From Streptomyces sp. NK15101 (GTDB taxonomy: Bacteria > Actinomycetota > Actinomycetes > Streptomycetales > Streptomycetaceae), in the NCBI RefSeq assembly GCF_020400725.1, contig NZ_JAINVG010000043.1, forward strand, positions 1 through 61,242: a stretch of DNA of 61,242 bases, written 5' to 3'. The notes below the pieces were generated by a model. It was not told the DNA's origin and did no database searches. It worked only from the letters and a program-made list of their open reading frames with translations. The position numbers were made by a program, and so were the translations under genes. Below are positions 45,711 to 54,637 of this stretch, piece after piece (positions within the stretch are counted from its first letter, which is position 1; each line of letters opens with the position of its first letter).

Positions 45711-46163
45711 TCAGCGGGTTTCCGAACCCGTCCCGTGGCTGTCCGCGAGGGCCCGCAGGGCGCGGGCGTCGCGGATCGCCGACTCCTTGGCGATGCCGGG
45801 CTGGATGCCGAGCGCCGGCAGGCTGGTGCCGTCGCTCAGGTCGAGGAAGACCCAGGGGTCGCCGGGGCGGAGGTTGACCCGGAGGATCTCCGCCCAGGCG
45901 AGGCGCCGGGTCCTGGTGATGTTGACGACCGTGACGCCCTCGTCGTCGGCGACGACCTTGGGGCGGCTCAGCAGGACGAGGACCCCGGACAGCAGCACGG
46001 CGGTGAAGACGAAGCTGGCGCGCTCCCCCGGCCCCAGCCGCTCCAGCATCATCGCGACGGCGGTGATGACCACGAACATCGCGACGCTCATGGTCAGCAG
46101 GACGGCCCGGGTGCGCCCGGGGCGGAAGGTGACCGGGAGGGCGGGCGGTGCGGTCTGGGACAT
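45711..46163 (-). CDS. PH-domain membrane protein
   Basis: 150 aa. Two membrane segments at about residues 20-40 (AVLLTMSVAMFVVITAVAMM) and 50-67, then a bacterial PH domain (about 70-135: DDEGVTVVNITRTRRLAWAE, then LRPGDPWVFLDLSDG). Homologues sit next to hisG in Streptomyces. Function unknown. Spaced 74 nt after hisG in the same direction. Confidence 0.88.
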   Translation of the reverse strand: MSQTAPPALPVTFRPGRTRAVLLTMSVAMFVVITAVAMMLERLGPGERASFVFTAVLLSGVLVLLSRPKVVADDEGVTVVNITRTRRLAWAEILRVNLRPGDPWVFLDLSDGTSLPALGIQPGIAKESAIRDARALRALADSHGTGSETR

Positions 46164-46182
46164 CGGGGGTTCCTCGGTGCCT

Positions 46183-46212
46183 GATGGCGCCGGATGGCGC
46201 CGGATGGTGCCT
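46183..46212. repeat. Three 10-bp tandem repeats
   Basis: GATGGCGCCG twice, then GATGGTGCCT, in the hisG/PH-domain gap. Short; probably neutral. Confidence 0.7.
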
Positions 46213-46237
46213 GGTGGGCGTGCGGTCCGGCCGGCCG

Positions 46238-47086
46238 TCAGAGGCGGCAGGCGTGGATGGCGGTGGTGAGGATGGCGCGGGCGCCGATCTCGTACAGGTC
46301 GTCCATGATCCGCTGCGCCTCCTTGGCGGGGACCATCGCGCGGACGGCGACCCAGCCCTCGTTGTGCAGCGGGGAGACGGTCGGCGACTCCAGGCCCGGG
46401 GTGAGGGCGACTGCCTGCTCCAGGTGCTCGGCCCGGCAGTCGTAGTCCATCATCACGTACGAGCGGGCGACCAGGACGCCCTGGAGGCGGCGCATGAACT
46501 GCTGCACCTGCGGGTGGTCGTCCGAGGCGCCGTGGCGGCGGATGACGACGGCCTCGGAGGTCAGGATCGGCTCGCCGATGACCTCGAGGCCCGCGTTGCG
46601 CAGGCTGGTGCCGGTCTCCACGACGTCCGCGATGACCTGGGCGACGCCCAGCTGGATCGCGGTCTCGACGGCGCCGTCCAGGTGGACGACGGAGGCGTCG
46701 ATGCCCTGGTCGGCGAGGTGCTTGGCGACGATCCCCTCGTAGGAGGTGGCGATCGTCATGCCGCCGAAGTCCTCGGGGCCGTTCGCGGTGCCCGGGCGGG
46801 TGGCGTAGCGGAAGGTGGAGCGGCCGAAGTTCAGCGGGAGGATCTCCTCGGCGCTGGCTCCGGAGTCCAGGAGCAGGTCACGGCCGGTGATGCCGATGTC
46901 CAGCTTCCCGGAGGCGACGTAGATCGCGATGTCCTTCGGCCGCAGGTAGAAGAACTCGACCTCGTTGTCGGGGTCGATGACCACGAGCTCCTTGGACTCT
47001 TTGCGCTGGCGGTAGCCGGCCTCATGGAGCATTGCCGACGCAGGTCCGGAGAGGGAACCCTTGTTGGGGACGGCGATGCGCAGCAT
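46238..47086 (-). CDS. hisG: ATP phosphoribosyltransferase HisG (long form)
   Basis: 282 aa, long-form HisG with its own C-terminal regulatory (ACT-like) domain from about residue 205. N-terminus LRIAVPNKGSLSGPASAMLH and the PRPP-binding SGKLDIGITGRDLL and VHLDGAVETAIQLG are present. First step of histidine biosynthesis; the long form is feedback-inhibited by histidine. It follows hisE by 58 nt at the 3' end of the rib cluster. Confidence 0.97.
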   Translation of the reverse strand: MLRIAVPNKGSLSGPASAMLHEAGYRQRKESKELVVIDPDNEVEFFYLRPKDIAIYVASGKLDIGITGRDLLLDSGASAEEILPLNFGRSTFRYATRPGTANGPEDFGGMTIATSYEGIVAKHLADQGIDASVVHLDGAVETAIQLGVAQVIADVVETGTSLRNAGLEVIGEPILTSEAVVIRRHGASDDHPQVQQFMRRLQGVLVARSYVMMDYDCRAEHLEQAVALTPGLESPTVSPLHNEGWVAVRAMVPAKEAQRIMDDLYEIGARAILTTAIHACRL

Positions 47087-47144
47087 GGGGTGAGCTTCCT
47101 TTGCCTGGGAGTTCTGGGGAGGGTGTGCAGCTTTTCTGGGGTGC

Positions 47145-47417
47145 TCAGAGGTGGGCGTAGACGTCGTCGAGCGAGATCCCGCGGGCGACCATCATCACCT
47201 GGACGTGGTACAGCAGCTGCGAGATCTCCTCGGCGGCCGCTTCCTTGCCCTCGTACTCGGCGGCCATCCAGACCTCGGCGGCCTCCTCGACGACCTTCTT
47301 GCCGATGGCATGGACGCCCTTGTCCACCAGTTCCGCGGTGCGGGAGGTGGCCGGGTCGCCGGTCTCCGCCTTGAGCTTGAGCTCGGCGAAGAGCTCTTCG
47401 AAGGTTTTGTTCGCCAT
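47145..47417 (-). CDS. hisE: Phosphoribosyl-ATP pyrophosphatase HisE
   Basis: 90 aa MazG-like fold, complete. KKVVEEAAEVWMAAEYEG supplies the metal-binding glutamates; ISQLLYHVQVMMVARG is the second helix. Second step of histidine biosynthesis, directly after HisG. 35 nt after ribH, so histidine and riboflavin genes may share a transcript. Confidence 0.97.
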   Translation of the reverse strand: MANKTFEELFAELKLKAETGDPATSRTAELVDKGVHAIGKKVVEEAAEVWMAAEYEGKEAAAEEISQLLYHVQVMMVARGISLDDVYAHL

Positions 47418-47452
47418 GATGGTCCTAAGAGTACGGGGTGGGGAGGCGCCAC

Positions 47453-47938
47453 TCAGCGCCAGGGTTCGCTGACCGTGCGCAGGGTGGTGGCGGTGGCGAC
47501 GGCGGCGGTGACCGCTTCGTGACCCTTGTCCTCGGAGGATCCTTCGAGGCCGGCCCGGTCGAGCGCCTGCTCCTCGTTGTCGACGGTGAGGACGCCGAAT
47601 CCGACGGGTACGCCGGTGTCGATCGAGACCTGGGTGAGGCCGTGGGTGACGCCCTGGCACACGTACTCGAAGTGCGGGGTTCCGCCGCGGATGACGACGC
47701 CGAGGGCCACGATCGCATCGTAGCCGCGCCCGGCGAGGACCTTCGCCACGACCGGGAGCTCGAAGCTGCCGGGGACGCGCAGCAGCGTCGGCTCGTCGAT
47801 GCCGAGCTCGCTCAGGGCGCGCAGGGCGCCGTCGACGAGACCGTCCATGATCTTCTCGTGCCACTGCGCCGCGATGACCGCGACCCGGAGGTCGCCGCAG
47901 TTCTTCACGCTGAGGACGGGTGCGCCCTTGCCGCTCAT
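47453..47938 (-). CDS. ribH: 6,7-dimethyl-8-ribityllumazine synthase RibH
   Basis: 161 aa. Substrate-binding motifs: AAQWHEKIMDGLV, VPGSFELPVVAKVL and GVVIRGGTPHFEYV (with the catalytic His region). Condenses the pyrimidine and the four-carbon unit made by RibBA. GGAGAG ribosome-binding site. 31 nt after ribBA. Confidence 0.97.
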   Translation of the reverse strand: MSGKGAPVLSVKNCGDLRVAVIAAQWHEKIMDGLVDGALRALSELGIDEPTLLRVPGSFELPVVAKVLAGRGYDAIVALGVVIRGGTPHFEYVCQGVTHGLTQVSIDTGVPVGFGVLTVDNEEQALDRAGLEGSSEDKGHEAVTAAVATATTLRTVSEPWR

Positions 47939-47969
47939 GTCTCTCCTAGCCGATTTCGTACGTACGTGG

Positions 47970-49247
47970 TTACTGGTTGCCGCAGGTGGGGGCCGGGGAG
48001 CCGTCCAGCCAGGGCAGGTCGTGCCCCATCCGGTCCCGCTTGGTGCGCAGGTAGCGGAGGTTGTGCTCGCCGGCCTGGACCGGCATGGGCTCCCGGCCCT
48101 CGACCCTCAGGCCGTACCGGGTGAGGGCGTCGATCTTGTCGGGGTTGTTGGTCAGCAGGCGCAGGCTGCGGACGCCGAGGTCCCCGAGGATCTGCGCGCC
48201 GGCCGCGTAGTCGCGGGCGTCGGCGGGCAGTCCGAGCTCCAGGTTGGCGTCGAGGGTGTCGCGGCCGCGCTCCTGGAGCTCGTACGCGCGCAGCTTGGAC
48301 AGCAGTCCGATGCCGCGGCCCTCGTGGCCGCGCAGGTAGACGACGACGCCGCGGCCGGCCTCGGTGATCCGGTCCATGGAGGCCTGCAGCTGGGGTCCGC
48401 AGTCGCAGCGCAGCGACTGGAAGATGTCGCCGGTCAGGCACTCGGAGTGGACCCGGACGAGGACGTCCTCGCCGTCGCCGATCTCGCCGTGGACGAGGGC
48501 GACGTGCTCGACGCCGTCGACGGTGGAGCGGTAGCCGTACGCGGTGAACTCGCCGTGCGCGGTGGGGAGCTGGACCTCGGCCTCGCGGCGGACGGTCGGC
48601 TCGGCGGAGCGGCGGTAGGCGATCAGGTCCTCGATGGAGATGATCGTCAGACCGTGCTTGCGGGCGAACGGGACGAGCTCGGGCAGCCGGAGCATGACGC
48701 CGTCCTCGCCGGCGATCTCGACGATCGCGCCGGCCGGGCGGAGGCCCGCGAGGCGGGCGAGGTCGACGGCGGCCTCGGTGTGTCCGTTGCGGGCGAGGAC
48801 GCCGCCGGGCTTGGCGCGCAGCGGGAAGATGTGGCCGGGGCGGACGAAGTCGCCCGGCTCGTGGTGGCCGGAGGCCAGCATCCGCAGGGTGGTGGCGCGG
48901 TCGGCGGCGGAGATGCCGGTGGTGACGCCGTGGGCGGGGGACGCGTCCACGGAGACGGTGAAGGCCGTGCGCATCGACTCGGTGTTGTGCTCGACCATCT
49001 GCGGGAGTTCGAGGCGCTGCAGCTCCTCGTCCTCCATGGGGGCGCAGATCAGGCCGCGGCACTCGCTCATCATGAAGGCGACGATCTCGGGGGTGGCCTT
49101 CTCGGCGGCGATGACGAGGTCGCCCTCGTTCTCGCGGTCCTCGTCGTCGACGACGACGACGGGGCGGCCGGCGGCGATGTCGCGGACGGCCTGCTCGACG
49201 GGGTCGAGGGCGAGGTCGGCGGCGTCCCAGAGGGAATGCGTGTTCAT
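47970..49247 (-). CDS. ribBA: Bifunctional DHBP synthase / GTP cyclohydrolase II RibBA
   Basis: 425 aa. RibB domain (1 to about 205) with VVVDDEDRENEGDLVIAAE and the R-x-G-H-T-E-A-type loop (GVLARNGHTEAAVDLARLAG). RibA domain (about 210-410) with the zinc cysteines in RVHSECLTGDIFQSLRCDCG and the GRGIGLLSKL motif. Makes both riboflavin precursors. ATGA overlap with ribM. Confidence 0.97.
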   Translation of the reverse strand: MNTHSLWDAADLALDPVEQAVRDIAAGRPVVVVDDEDRENEGDLVIAAEKATPEIVAFMMSECRGLICAPMEDEELQRLELPQMVEHNTESMRTAFTVSVDASPAHGVTTGISAADRATTLRMLASGHHEPGDFVRPGHIFPLRAKPGGVLARNGHTEAAVDLARLAGLRPAGAIVEIAGEDGVMLRLPELVPFARKHGLTIISIEDLIAYRRSAEPTVRREAEVQLPTAHGEFTAYGYRSTVDGVEHVALVHGEIGDGEDVLVRVHSECLTGDIFQSLRCDCGPQLQASMDRITEAGRGVVVYLRGHEGRGIGLLSKLRAYELQERGRDTLDANLELGLPADARDYAAGAQILGDLGVRSLRLLTNNPDKIDALTRYGLRVEGREPMPVQAGEHNLRYLRTKRDRMGHDLPWLDGSPAPTCGNQ

Positions 49248-49879
49248 GCGTGGGCTCCTTCCAGGACGGTGGTGGTGCGGGAGCGCAGCCACCAGTCGCG
49301 CATGCCCCACAGGACGAGCGCGCCGTAGACGACGTAGACGAAGCCGGAGAAGGCGTAGCCGTTGGCGAAGTTCAGCGGGACGCCGACCAGGTCGACGAGC
49401 AGCCAGGCGAACCAGAACTCGACCATGCCGCGGGCCTGGGCGTACATGGCGACGATGGTGCCGACGAAGATGTACGCGTCGGGCCACGGGTCCCAGGACA
49501 GCTTCGGGAAGGCCTCGAAGAGCAGGGCCACGCCGACGGTGCCGACGGCGGCCGCGGCGACCATGGCGGCGCGCTCGCCCCAGGTGGCGAAGCGCACGGT
49601 GATGTGCCCGTCCGTGCCCTGCCCCTTGCCCCGCTGCCACTGCCACCAGCCGTAGAGCGCCACCAGCATGACGACGACCTGCTTGCCGGCGCTGCCGGTG
49701 AGGTGGCCGAAGAAGGCGCCGAACAGGATGAGGCCGGCGAGGAACTGCACGGGCCAGGTCCAGACGTTGCGGCGCCAGCCGAGGGCGAGGGCGACGAGTC
49801 CGAAGATGTTGCCGATCATGTCGGACCAGATGATGTGCTGGTCGAGGACGGTGAACGCCTCGGAGTTGAGCCAGCTCAC
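49244..49879 (-). CDS. ribM: Riboflavin transporter RibM/PnuX (PnuC fold)
   Basis: 211 aa, about six or seven membrane segments (IIWSDMIGNIFGLVALALGW, VQFLAGLILFGAFFGHL and others). PnuC-family signatures NVWTWPVQ and LVDLVGVPLNFANGYAFSG are present. PnuC itself carries nicotinamide riboside, but members placed inside actinobacterial rib operons under FMN control (PnuX, RibM) transport riboflavin. Here it overlaps ribE (GTGA) and ribBA (ATGA), strongly suggesting the same. Confidence 0.88.
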   Translation of the reverse strand: MSWLNSEAFTVLDQHIIWSDMIGNIFGLVALALGWRRNVWTWPVQFLAGLILFGAFFGHLTGSAGKQVVVMLVALYGWWQWQRGKGQGTDGHITVRFATWGERAAMVAAAAVGTVGVALLFEAFPKLSWDPWPDAYIFVGTIVAMYAQARGMVEFWFAWLLVDLVGVPLNFANGYAFSGFVYVVYGALVLWGMRDWWLRSRTTTVLEGAHA

Positions 49880-50484
49880 TTCTCGTTCTCCTTGGCGTCG
49901 GTGCCGAGCAGCCGCTCGACGTACTTGGCGATGACGTCCACTTCGAGGTTGACCGGGTCGCCGGACCGCTTGATGCCGAGCGTGGTCAGGTCGAGGGTGG
50001 TCGGGATGAGGCTGATGGTGAACCAGTCGTCGGCGACCTCGACGACGGTGAGGCTGACGCCGTCGACCGTGATCGAGCCCTTCTCGACGACGTACCGGGA
50101 GAGGTGGGCGGGCAGGCCGACCTTGACCAGTTCCCAGTGCTCGGACGGGGTCCGCTCCAGGATGGTGCCGGTGCCGTCGACGTGGCCCTGGACGATGTGA
50201 CCGCCGAGGCGGCCGCCGACGGCCATCGGCCGCTCCAGGTTGACCCGGGAGCCGACCTCCAGGGCGCCGAGGCTGGACCGCTTGAGGGTCTCGGCCATGA
50301 CGTCGGCGGTGAACTCGCCGTCGCCGAACTCGACGACCGTGAGACAGACACCGTTGACGGCGATGGAGTCGCCGTGCTGGGCGCCTTCCGTGACCAGGGG
50401 GCCGCGCAGCCGGAAGCGGGAGGCGTCCTCCAGCTGCTCGACGGCGACGACCTCGCCCAGTTCTTCGACGATTCCGGTGAACAC
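49876..50484 (-). CDS. ribE: Riboflavin synthase alpha subunit RibE
   Basis: 202 aa with duplicated lumazine-binding barrels. VFTGIVEELGEV start; AVNGVCLTVV (first half) and TVDGVSLTVV (second half) are the paired motifs, with GGHIVQGHVDGTG between. Dismutates two ribityllumazines to riboflavin. GTG 50484, 2 nt after ribD. Confidence 0.97.
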   Translation of the reverse strand: MFTGIVEELGEVVAVEQLEDASRFRLRGPLVTEGAQHGDSIAVNGVCLTVVEFGDGEFTADVMAETLKRSSLGALEVGSRVNLERPMAVGGRLGGHIVQGHVDGTGTILERTPSEHWELVKVGLPAHLSRYVVEKGSITVDGVSLTVVEVADDWFTISLIPTTLDLTTLGIKRSGDPVNLEVDVIAKYVERLLGTDAKENEK

Positions 50485-50486
50485 GG

Positions 50487-51560
50487 TCAGGCTCCCTTGA
50501 GGGTGGCGGTGATGCGGAGGTCGGATCCGATGCGCGCGGTCTCGGTGATGTCGAGCCGCAACGCTTCGGTGAGGGTGGAGATTCCGGCGTCGGCGAGGGC
50601 GGCGGGGCCCGCGCCGAGGAGGACCGGGGCGAGGTAGCCGACGACCTGGTCGACGGCGCCCGCGGCGAGGAAGGCGCCCGCGAGGGTGGGGCCGCCTTCG
50701 AGGAGGACCGAGCGGACACCGCGCGCGTGGAGGGCGTCCAGGAGGGCGGGGACGGCGAGGCCGCGCCCGGCCCTGGGGAGGCGTACGACGTCCGTGAGCG
50801 TGGTCTCGGCGTCCTCGGCGATCGCGATCAGGGTGGGGCCGGCCCCGTCGAGGACCCGGGCGCCGGGCTTGACGGCGCTCGCCTCGGTGTCGACGACGAC
50901 CCGCAGCGGCTGGACGGCGCCTTCGACGCCCCGCACGGCCAGATGGGGGTCGTCGGTGCGGGCGGTGCCGGAGCCGACGACGACGGCGTCGGCCTCGGCG
51001 CGCAGCCGGTGGACGTCGGCGCGGGACTCTGCGGAGCTGATCCAGCGGGAGGTGCCGTCGGCGGCGGCGATCCGGCCGTCGAGGGTGGCGGCGTACTTCC
51101 AGCGGACGAAGGGGCGGCCGCGGCGCACGGAGGTGAGCCAGGCGATGTTGCCGGCCTCGGCCTCGGCCTCCAGGAGGCCCTGCTCGACCTCGACCCCGGC
51201 GGCGCGGAGGGTGTCGGCACCGCCCGAGGCCTGCGGGTTCGGGTCGCCGACCGCGTACACGACCCGACTGATCCCGGCCTCGATCAGGGCCTGGGCGCAG
51301 GGGCCGGTGCGGCCGGTGTGGTTGCAGGGTTCGAGGGTGACGTACGCGGTGCCGCCGCGGGCCAGGACGCCGGCCGCGCGCAGGGCGTGGACCTCGGCGT
51401 GGGGGCCTCCGGCGCCCTGGTGGAAGCCTTCGCCGACCTGGTGGCCGGAGGCATCGGTGATGACGCACCCGACGACCGGGTTGGGGCTGGTGGCGCCGAG
51501 AGCGCGTGCGGCGAGCTCGACGGCGCGTCGCATGGCGGTGATGTCGGCCTGCTGGGCCAC
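50487..51560 (-). CDS. ribD: Bifunctional deaminase/reductase RibD
   Basis: 357 aa. Deaminase domain (1-145) with zinc ligands in GGPHAEVHAL and EPCNHTGRTGPC. Reductase domain (about 150-357) starts FVRWKYAATLDGRIA and contains VLLEGGPTLAGAFL. GTG 51560 has AGGAGG at 5-6 nt and was chosen over the long upstream extension, which would run into the riboswitch. Confidence 0.95.
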   Translation of the reverse strand: MAQQADITAMRRAVELAARALGATSPNPVVGCVITDASGHQVGEGFHQGAGGPHAEVHALRAAGVLARGGTAYVTLEPCNHTGRTGPCAQALIEAGISRVVYAVGDPNPQASGGADTLRAAGVEVEQGLLEAEAEAGNIAWLTSVRRGRPFVRWKYAATLDGRIAAADGTSRWISSAESRADVHRLRAEADAVVVGSGTARTDDPHLAVRGVEGAVQPLRVVVDTEASAVKPGARVLDGAGPTLIAIAEDAETTLTDVVRLPRAGRGLAVPALLDALHARGVRSVLLEGGPTLAGAFLAAGAVDQVVGYLAPVLLGAGPAALADAGISTLTEALRLDITETARIGSDLRITATLKGA

Positions 51561-51733
51561 CGGGTCCTCCTGCCTCTTCGGGCACGGACTCCGGGGCCTG
51601 TCGATGTCGACAGAGAGCGGGTACGACACTTCGCGCGGGGTGCGCCGGTACGGCCGGAGGTCCCCGGGTGCGCCGACGGAATGCGGCGACCAGCGGACGT
51701 ACGGCCGGCACACCCCTGGAGGGGTCGCCCGCC

Positions 51734-51860
51734 GCGCACTGCCTCCCATCCGGACTTTCACCGTCGGTCCAGGAATCTCACCTGGTCAACCGGCCGCTGG
51801 CTTGCGGACGGGTCGCGGACTATACCGCCGGTTCGGAATTACACCGACCCCGGAGTGCGC
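51734..51860 (-). promoter_or_regulatory. FMN riboswitch (RFN element)
   Basis: On the minus strand all RFN core blocks are present: GTCGGTGTAATTCC, ACCGGCGGT, AGTCCGCGACCC, then GGTGAGATTCC, GACCGACGGT and AGTCCGGATGGGAG. The P1 helix closes with AGTGCGC at 51854-51860 and GCGCACT at 51734-51740. The remaining 170 nt to the ribD start would hold the expression platform; a small ACCCCT/AGGGGT hairpin lies at 51712-51725. FMN binding is expected to shut off the rib operon. No clear promoter was found above it. Confidence 0.95.
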
Positions 51861-51954
51861 TGCTGCTGATACAGGGCCAGTGTGCCACGGCTCGCGGGGA
51901 ACGAAAGGCCGGAACCCTGTGGGCTGACTCACAGGCTCCCAGAGGAATCCCCTT

Positions 51955-51996
51955 TGGTCCAGACCTATTGACGCACTGGTCTAGTCCTCTTAATCT
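51955..51996 (+). promoter_or_regulatory. Chitinase promoter with two tandem dre-like direct repeats
   Basis: TGGTCCAGACCT (51955-51966) and TGGTCTAGTCCT (51977-51988) are 12-bp direct repeats of the type known in Streptomyces chitinase promoters, and both match the DasR operator (ACTGGTCTAGACCAGT). Promoter: TTGACG (51968-51973), 17-nt spacer, TAATCT (51991-51996). One repeat is just upstream of the -35, the other fills the spacer, so binding would block polymerase. Confidence 0.85.
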
Positions 51997-52107
51997 CCGT
52001 GTCACCTCCGAGGTAACGGTCCGTCGGCGTGCGCACTCCACGGGCCCAACACGTACCACCCCCTTGTTCGTTGCGTGTTTTCTTCCCTCCCCGAGGAGGA
52101 CCCGATC

Positions 52108-54480
52108 GTGCTGTCCCCCACGACCAAGAGAGCCTCGCTGCTCGCGTCCGGTGCCGCCGTCGCCGGGCTGCTGCTCAGCTCGCTCTCCGGCGGCGTCTCG
52201 TACGCCGCCGACAACGAGTCCTGTCGCCCCGACGGGCTCTACAAGACCCCGGGCGTCGACGTCCCGTACTGCTCGGTCTACGACACCGAGGGCCGCGAGA
52301 AGATGGGCGCGGACCACCAGCGCCGGGTCATCGGCTACTTCACCGGCTGGCGCACCGGCAAGAACGGCCAGCCCGCCTACCTGGCCAAGGACATCCCGTG
52401 GGACAAGATCACCCACATCAACTACGCCTTCGGCCACATCGGCGGCGACAACAGGCTCTCCGTGGGCACGGACGGCCCGGACAACGCCGCCACCGGGATG
52501 ACCTGGCCCGGTGTCGCCGGCGCCGAGATGGACCCCGCGTACTCCTACAAGGGCCACTTCAACCTGCTCAACAAGTTCAAGAAGCAGCACCCGAACGTCA
52601 AGACGCTGATCTCGGTCGGCGGCTGGGCGGAGACCGGCGGCTACTTCGCGGACAACGGCGACCGGGTGAACTCCGGCGGCTTCTACTCGATGGCCACCAA
52701 CGCCGACGGTTCGGTCAACCAGGCCGGGATCGACACCTTCGCGAACTCGGCCGTCGACTTCATCCGCAAGTACGGCTTCAACGGCGTCGACATCGACTAC
52801 GAGTACCCGACCACGATGAAGGACGCGGGCAACCCGCTCGACTGGCAGCTCGCCAACGCGCGCCGCGCCGGACTCGTCCAGGGCTACGCGGCCCTCATGA
52901 AGTCCCTGCGCGAGAAGCTGGACACGGCCGGCGCCGCCGACGGCAGGCACTACCTGCTGACCGTCGCCGCGCCCTCCTCCGGCTACCTGCTGCGCGGCAT
53001 GGAGACGTTCCAGATGCAGAAGTACCTGGACTACGTCAACATCATGTCCTACGACCTGCACGGCGCCTGGAACGAGTACGTCGGCCCCAACGCCTCGCTC
53101 TTCGACGACGGCAAGGACGGCGAGCTCGCCGCGGCCAACGTCTACGGCTCCTCGCAGTACGGCTCCATCGGCTACCTCAACACCGACTGGGCGTACCACT
53201 ACTTCCGCGGCTCCATGCCGGCCGGCCGCATCAACATCGGCCTGCCCTACTACACCCGCGGCCACAAGAACGTGCAGGGCGGCACCGACGGCCTGTGGGG
53301 CAAGGCCTCCGCGACCACCTGCCCGGCCGGCGCCGGCCTGACCAAGTGCGGCGACGGCGCCACCGGCATCGACAACCTCTGGCACGACAAGGACACCAAC
53401 GGTGCCGAGTCGCCCGCCGGCTCCAACCCGATGTGGCACGCCAAGAACCTCGAGAAGGGGATCGTCGGCGACTACGTCACCCAGTACGGCTTCCCGGCGA
53501 ACACCACGCTGACCGGCACCTACGCCCGCAAGTACGACGCAACCCTGGTCGCGCCCTGGCTGTGGAACGCCGAGAAGAAGGTCTTCCTCTCCACCGAGGA
53601 CGAGCAGTCGGTGGCCGCCAAGGCCGACTACGTGGTCAGCAGGGGCATCGGCGGCACGATGGTCTGGGAGATGGCCGGCGACTACGCCTGGAACGCCGCC
53701 AAGGGCCAGTACGAGATGGGCTCCACGCTCACCTCGCTGATGTACGACAAGTTCAAGGCGGCCACGCCGTACGGCGCGAAGAAGTCGAACAAGGCGCTGC
53801 CGACGCGGGCCGTGAAGATCGACGCCCAGTTCACCGAGTTCAAGCTGGGTGACTCGAACTACCCGATCACTCCGAAGATCAAGATCACCAACAACACGGC
53901 GACGACGCTGCCCGGCGGCACGGAGTTCCAGTTCGACTACGGCACTTCGGCTCCGGCCAACGCCTCCGACCAGTCCGGCTTCGGCACGAAGGTCATCAGC
54001 AGCGACCACACCGGCTCCAACGTGGGCGGCCTGAAGGGCGACTTCCACCGCGTCTCCCTGAAGCTCCCCGCCTGGCAGTCGCTGGCCCCGGGCGCGACGG
54101 TCGACCTGGCCTTCAACTACTACCTGCCGGTGTCCACGCCCTCCAACTGGACCGTGAACATCAACGGCACGACGTACGCCCTCGCCGGCGACCTGGCGCG
54201 CGGCACGACGGTCGTGGAGCCGGGCACCACCACCCCGCCGACCACGCCCCCGACGACGGAGCCCACGACCCCGCCGACGACCACTCCCCCGACCACGCCT
54301 CCGACGACGCCGCCCACCACGGGCTGCACCGCCCCGGCGTACGTGGCCGGCCAGGTCTACACCGGCGGCTCGCTCGTCTCCCACAAGGGCCACCAGTGGA
54401 AGGCCCAGTGGTGGACCCAGAACGAGGAGCCGGGCACGACCGGCGAGTGGGGCGTCTGGAAGGACCTCGGCGCCTGCTGA
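52108..54480 (+). CDS. Secreted GH18 chitinase with C-terminal chitin-binding domain
   Basis: 790 aa, GTG start with GAGGAGGA 7 nt upstream. Sec signal peptide (about residues 1-35). GH18 barrel (about 70-560) with the catalytic GVDIDYEYP (DxxDxDxE) and the NIMSYDLHG strand. A beta-sandwich, CBM2-like module follows (about 570-700; FQFDYGTSAPA, WTVNINGTTYALAG), then a Thr-Pro linker and a CBM5/12 module (CTAPAYVAGQVYTGG, QWKAQWWTQNEEPG). Degrades chitin outside the cell. Controlled by the dre-like promoter upstream. Confidence 0.96.
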   Translation: MLSPTTKRASLLASGAAVAGLLLSSLSGGVSYAADNESCRPDGLYKTPGVDVPYCSVYDTEGREKMGADHQRRVIGYFTGWRTGKNGQPAYLAKDIPWDKITHINYAFGHIGGDNRLSVGTDGPDNAATGMTWPGVAGAEMDPAYSYKGHFNLLNKFKKQHPNVKTLISVGGWAETGGYFADNGDRVNSGGFYSMATNADGSVNQAGIDTFANSAVDFIRKYGFNGVDIDYEYPTTMKDAGNPLDWQLANARRAGLVQGYAALMKSLREKLDTAGAADGRHYLLTVAAPSSGYLLRGMETFQMQKYLDYVNIMSYDLHGAWNEYVGPNASLFDDGKDGELAAANVYGSSQYGSIGYLNTDWAYHYFRGSMPAGRINIGLPYYTRGHKNVQGGTDGLWGKASATTCPAGAGLTKCGDGATGIDNLWHDKDTNGAESPAGSNPMWHAKNLEKGIVGDYVTQYGFPANTTLTGTYARKYDATLVAPWLWNAEKKVFLSTEDEQSVAAKADYVVSRGIGGTMVWEMAGDYAWNAAKGQYEMGSTLTSLMYDKFKAATPYGAKKSNKALPTRAVKIDAQFTEFKLGDSNYPITPKIKITNNTATTLPGGTEFQFDYGTSAPANASDQSGFGTKVISSDHTGSNVGGLKGDFHRVSLKLPAWQSLAPGATVDLAFNYYLPVSTPSNWTVNINGTTYALAGDLARGTTVVEPGTTTPPTTPPTTEPTTPPTTTPPTTPPTTPPTTGCTAPAYVAGQVYTGGSLVSHKGHQWKAQWWTQNEEPGTTGEWGVWKDLGAC

Positions 54481-54538
54481 CGCACCTCCTCCGACGACTC
54501 CCGGCGGCGGAACTCACGGCCCTTGCCGCCGCCGGGCC

Positions 54539-54577
54539 CACCGCGCCGCGCTCCCCTGTCCGGGGCGCGGCGCGGTG
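54539..54577 (+). terminator. Strong hairpin after chitinase
   Basis: CACCGCGCCGCGC (54539-54551) pairs perfectly with GCGCGGCGCGGTG (54565-54577); a CCCC/GGGG extension with a bulged T closes a short loop. It lies 59 nt after the chitinase stop and before the convergent ROK gene end. Confidence 0.8.
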
Positions 54578-54637
54578 GCGTTCGCGGTCGCGCGGCGAGC
54601 GTGCGGGCCGGACCCGGCGGGAACGGTCGGACAGACC

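Noticed and set aside
50487..51761. N-terminal extension of RibD to 424 aa
   Set aside because: The extension would translate the riboswitch; GTG 51560 has a perfect Shine-Dalgarno.
54230..54330. Thr-Pro repeat in the chitinase as a possible slippage locus
   Set aside because: Ordinary inter-domain linker of secreted actinobacterial enzymes.
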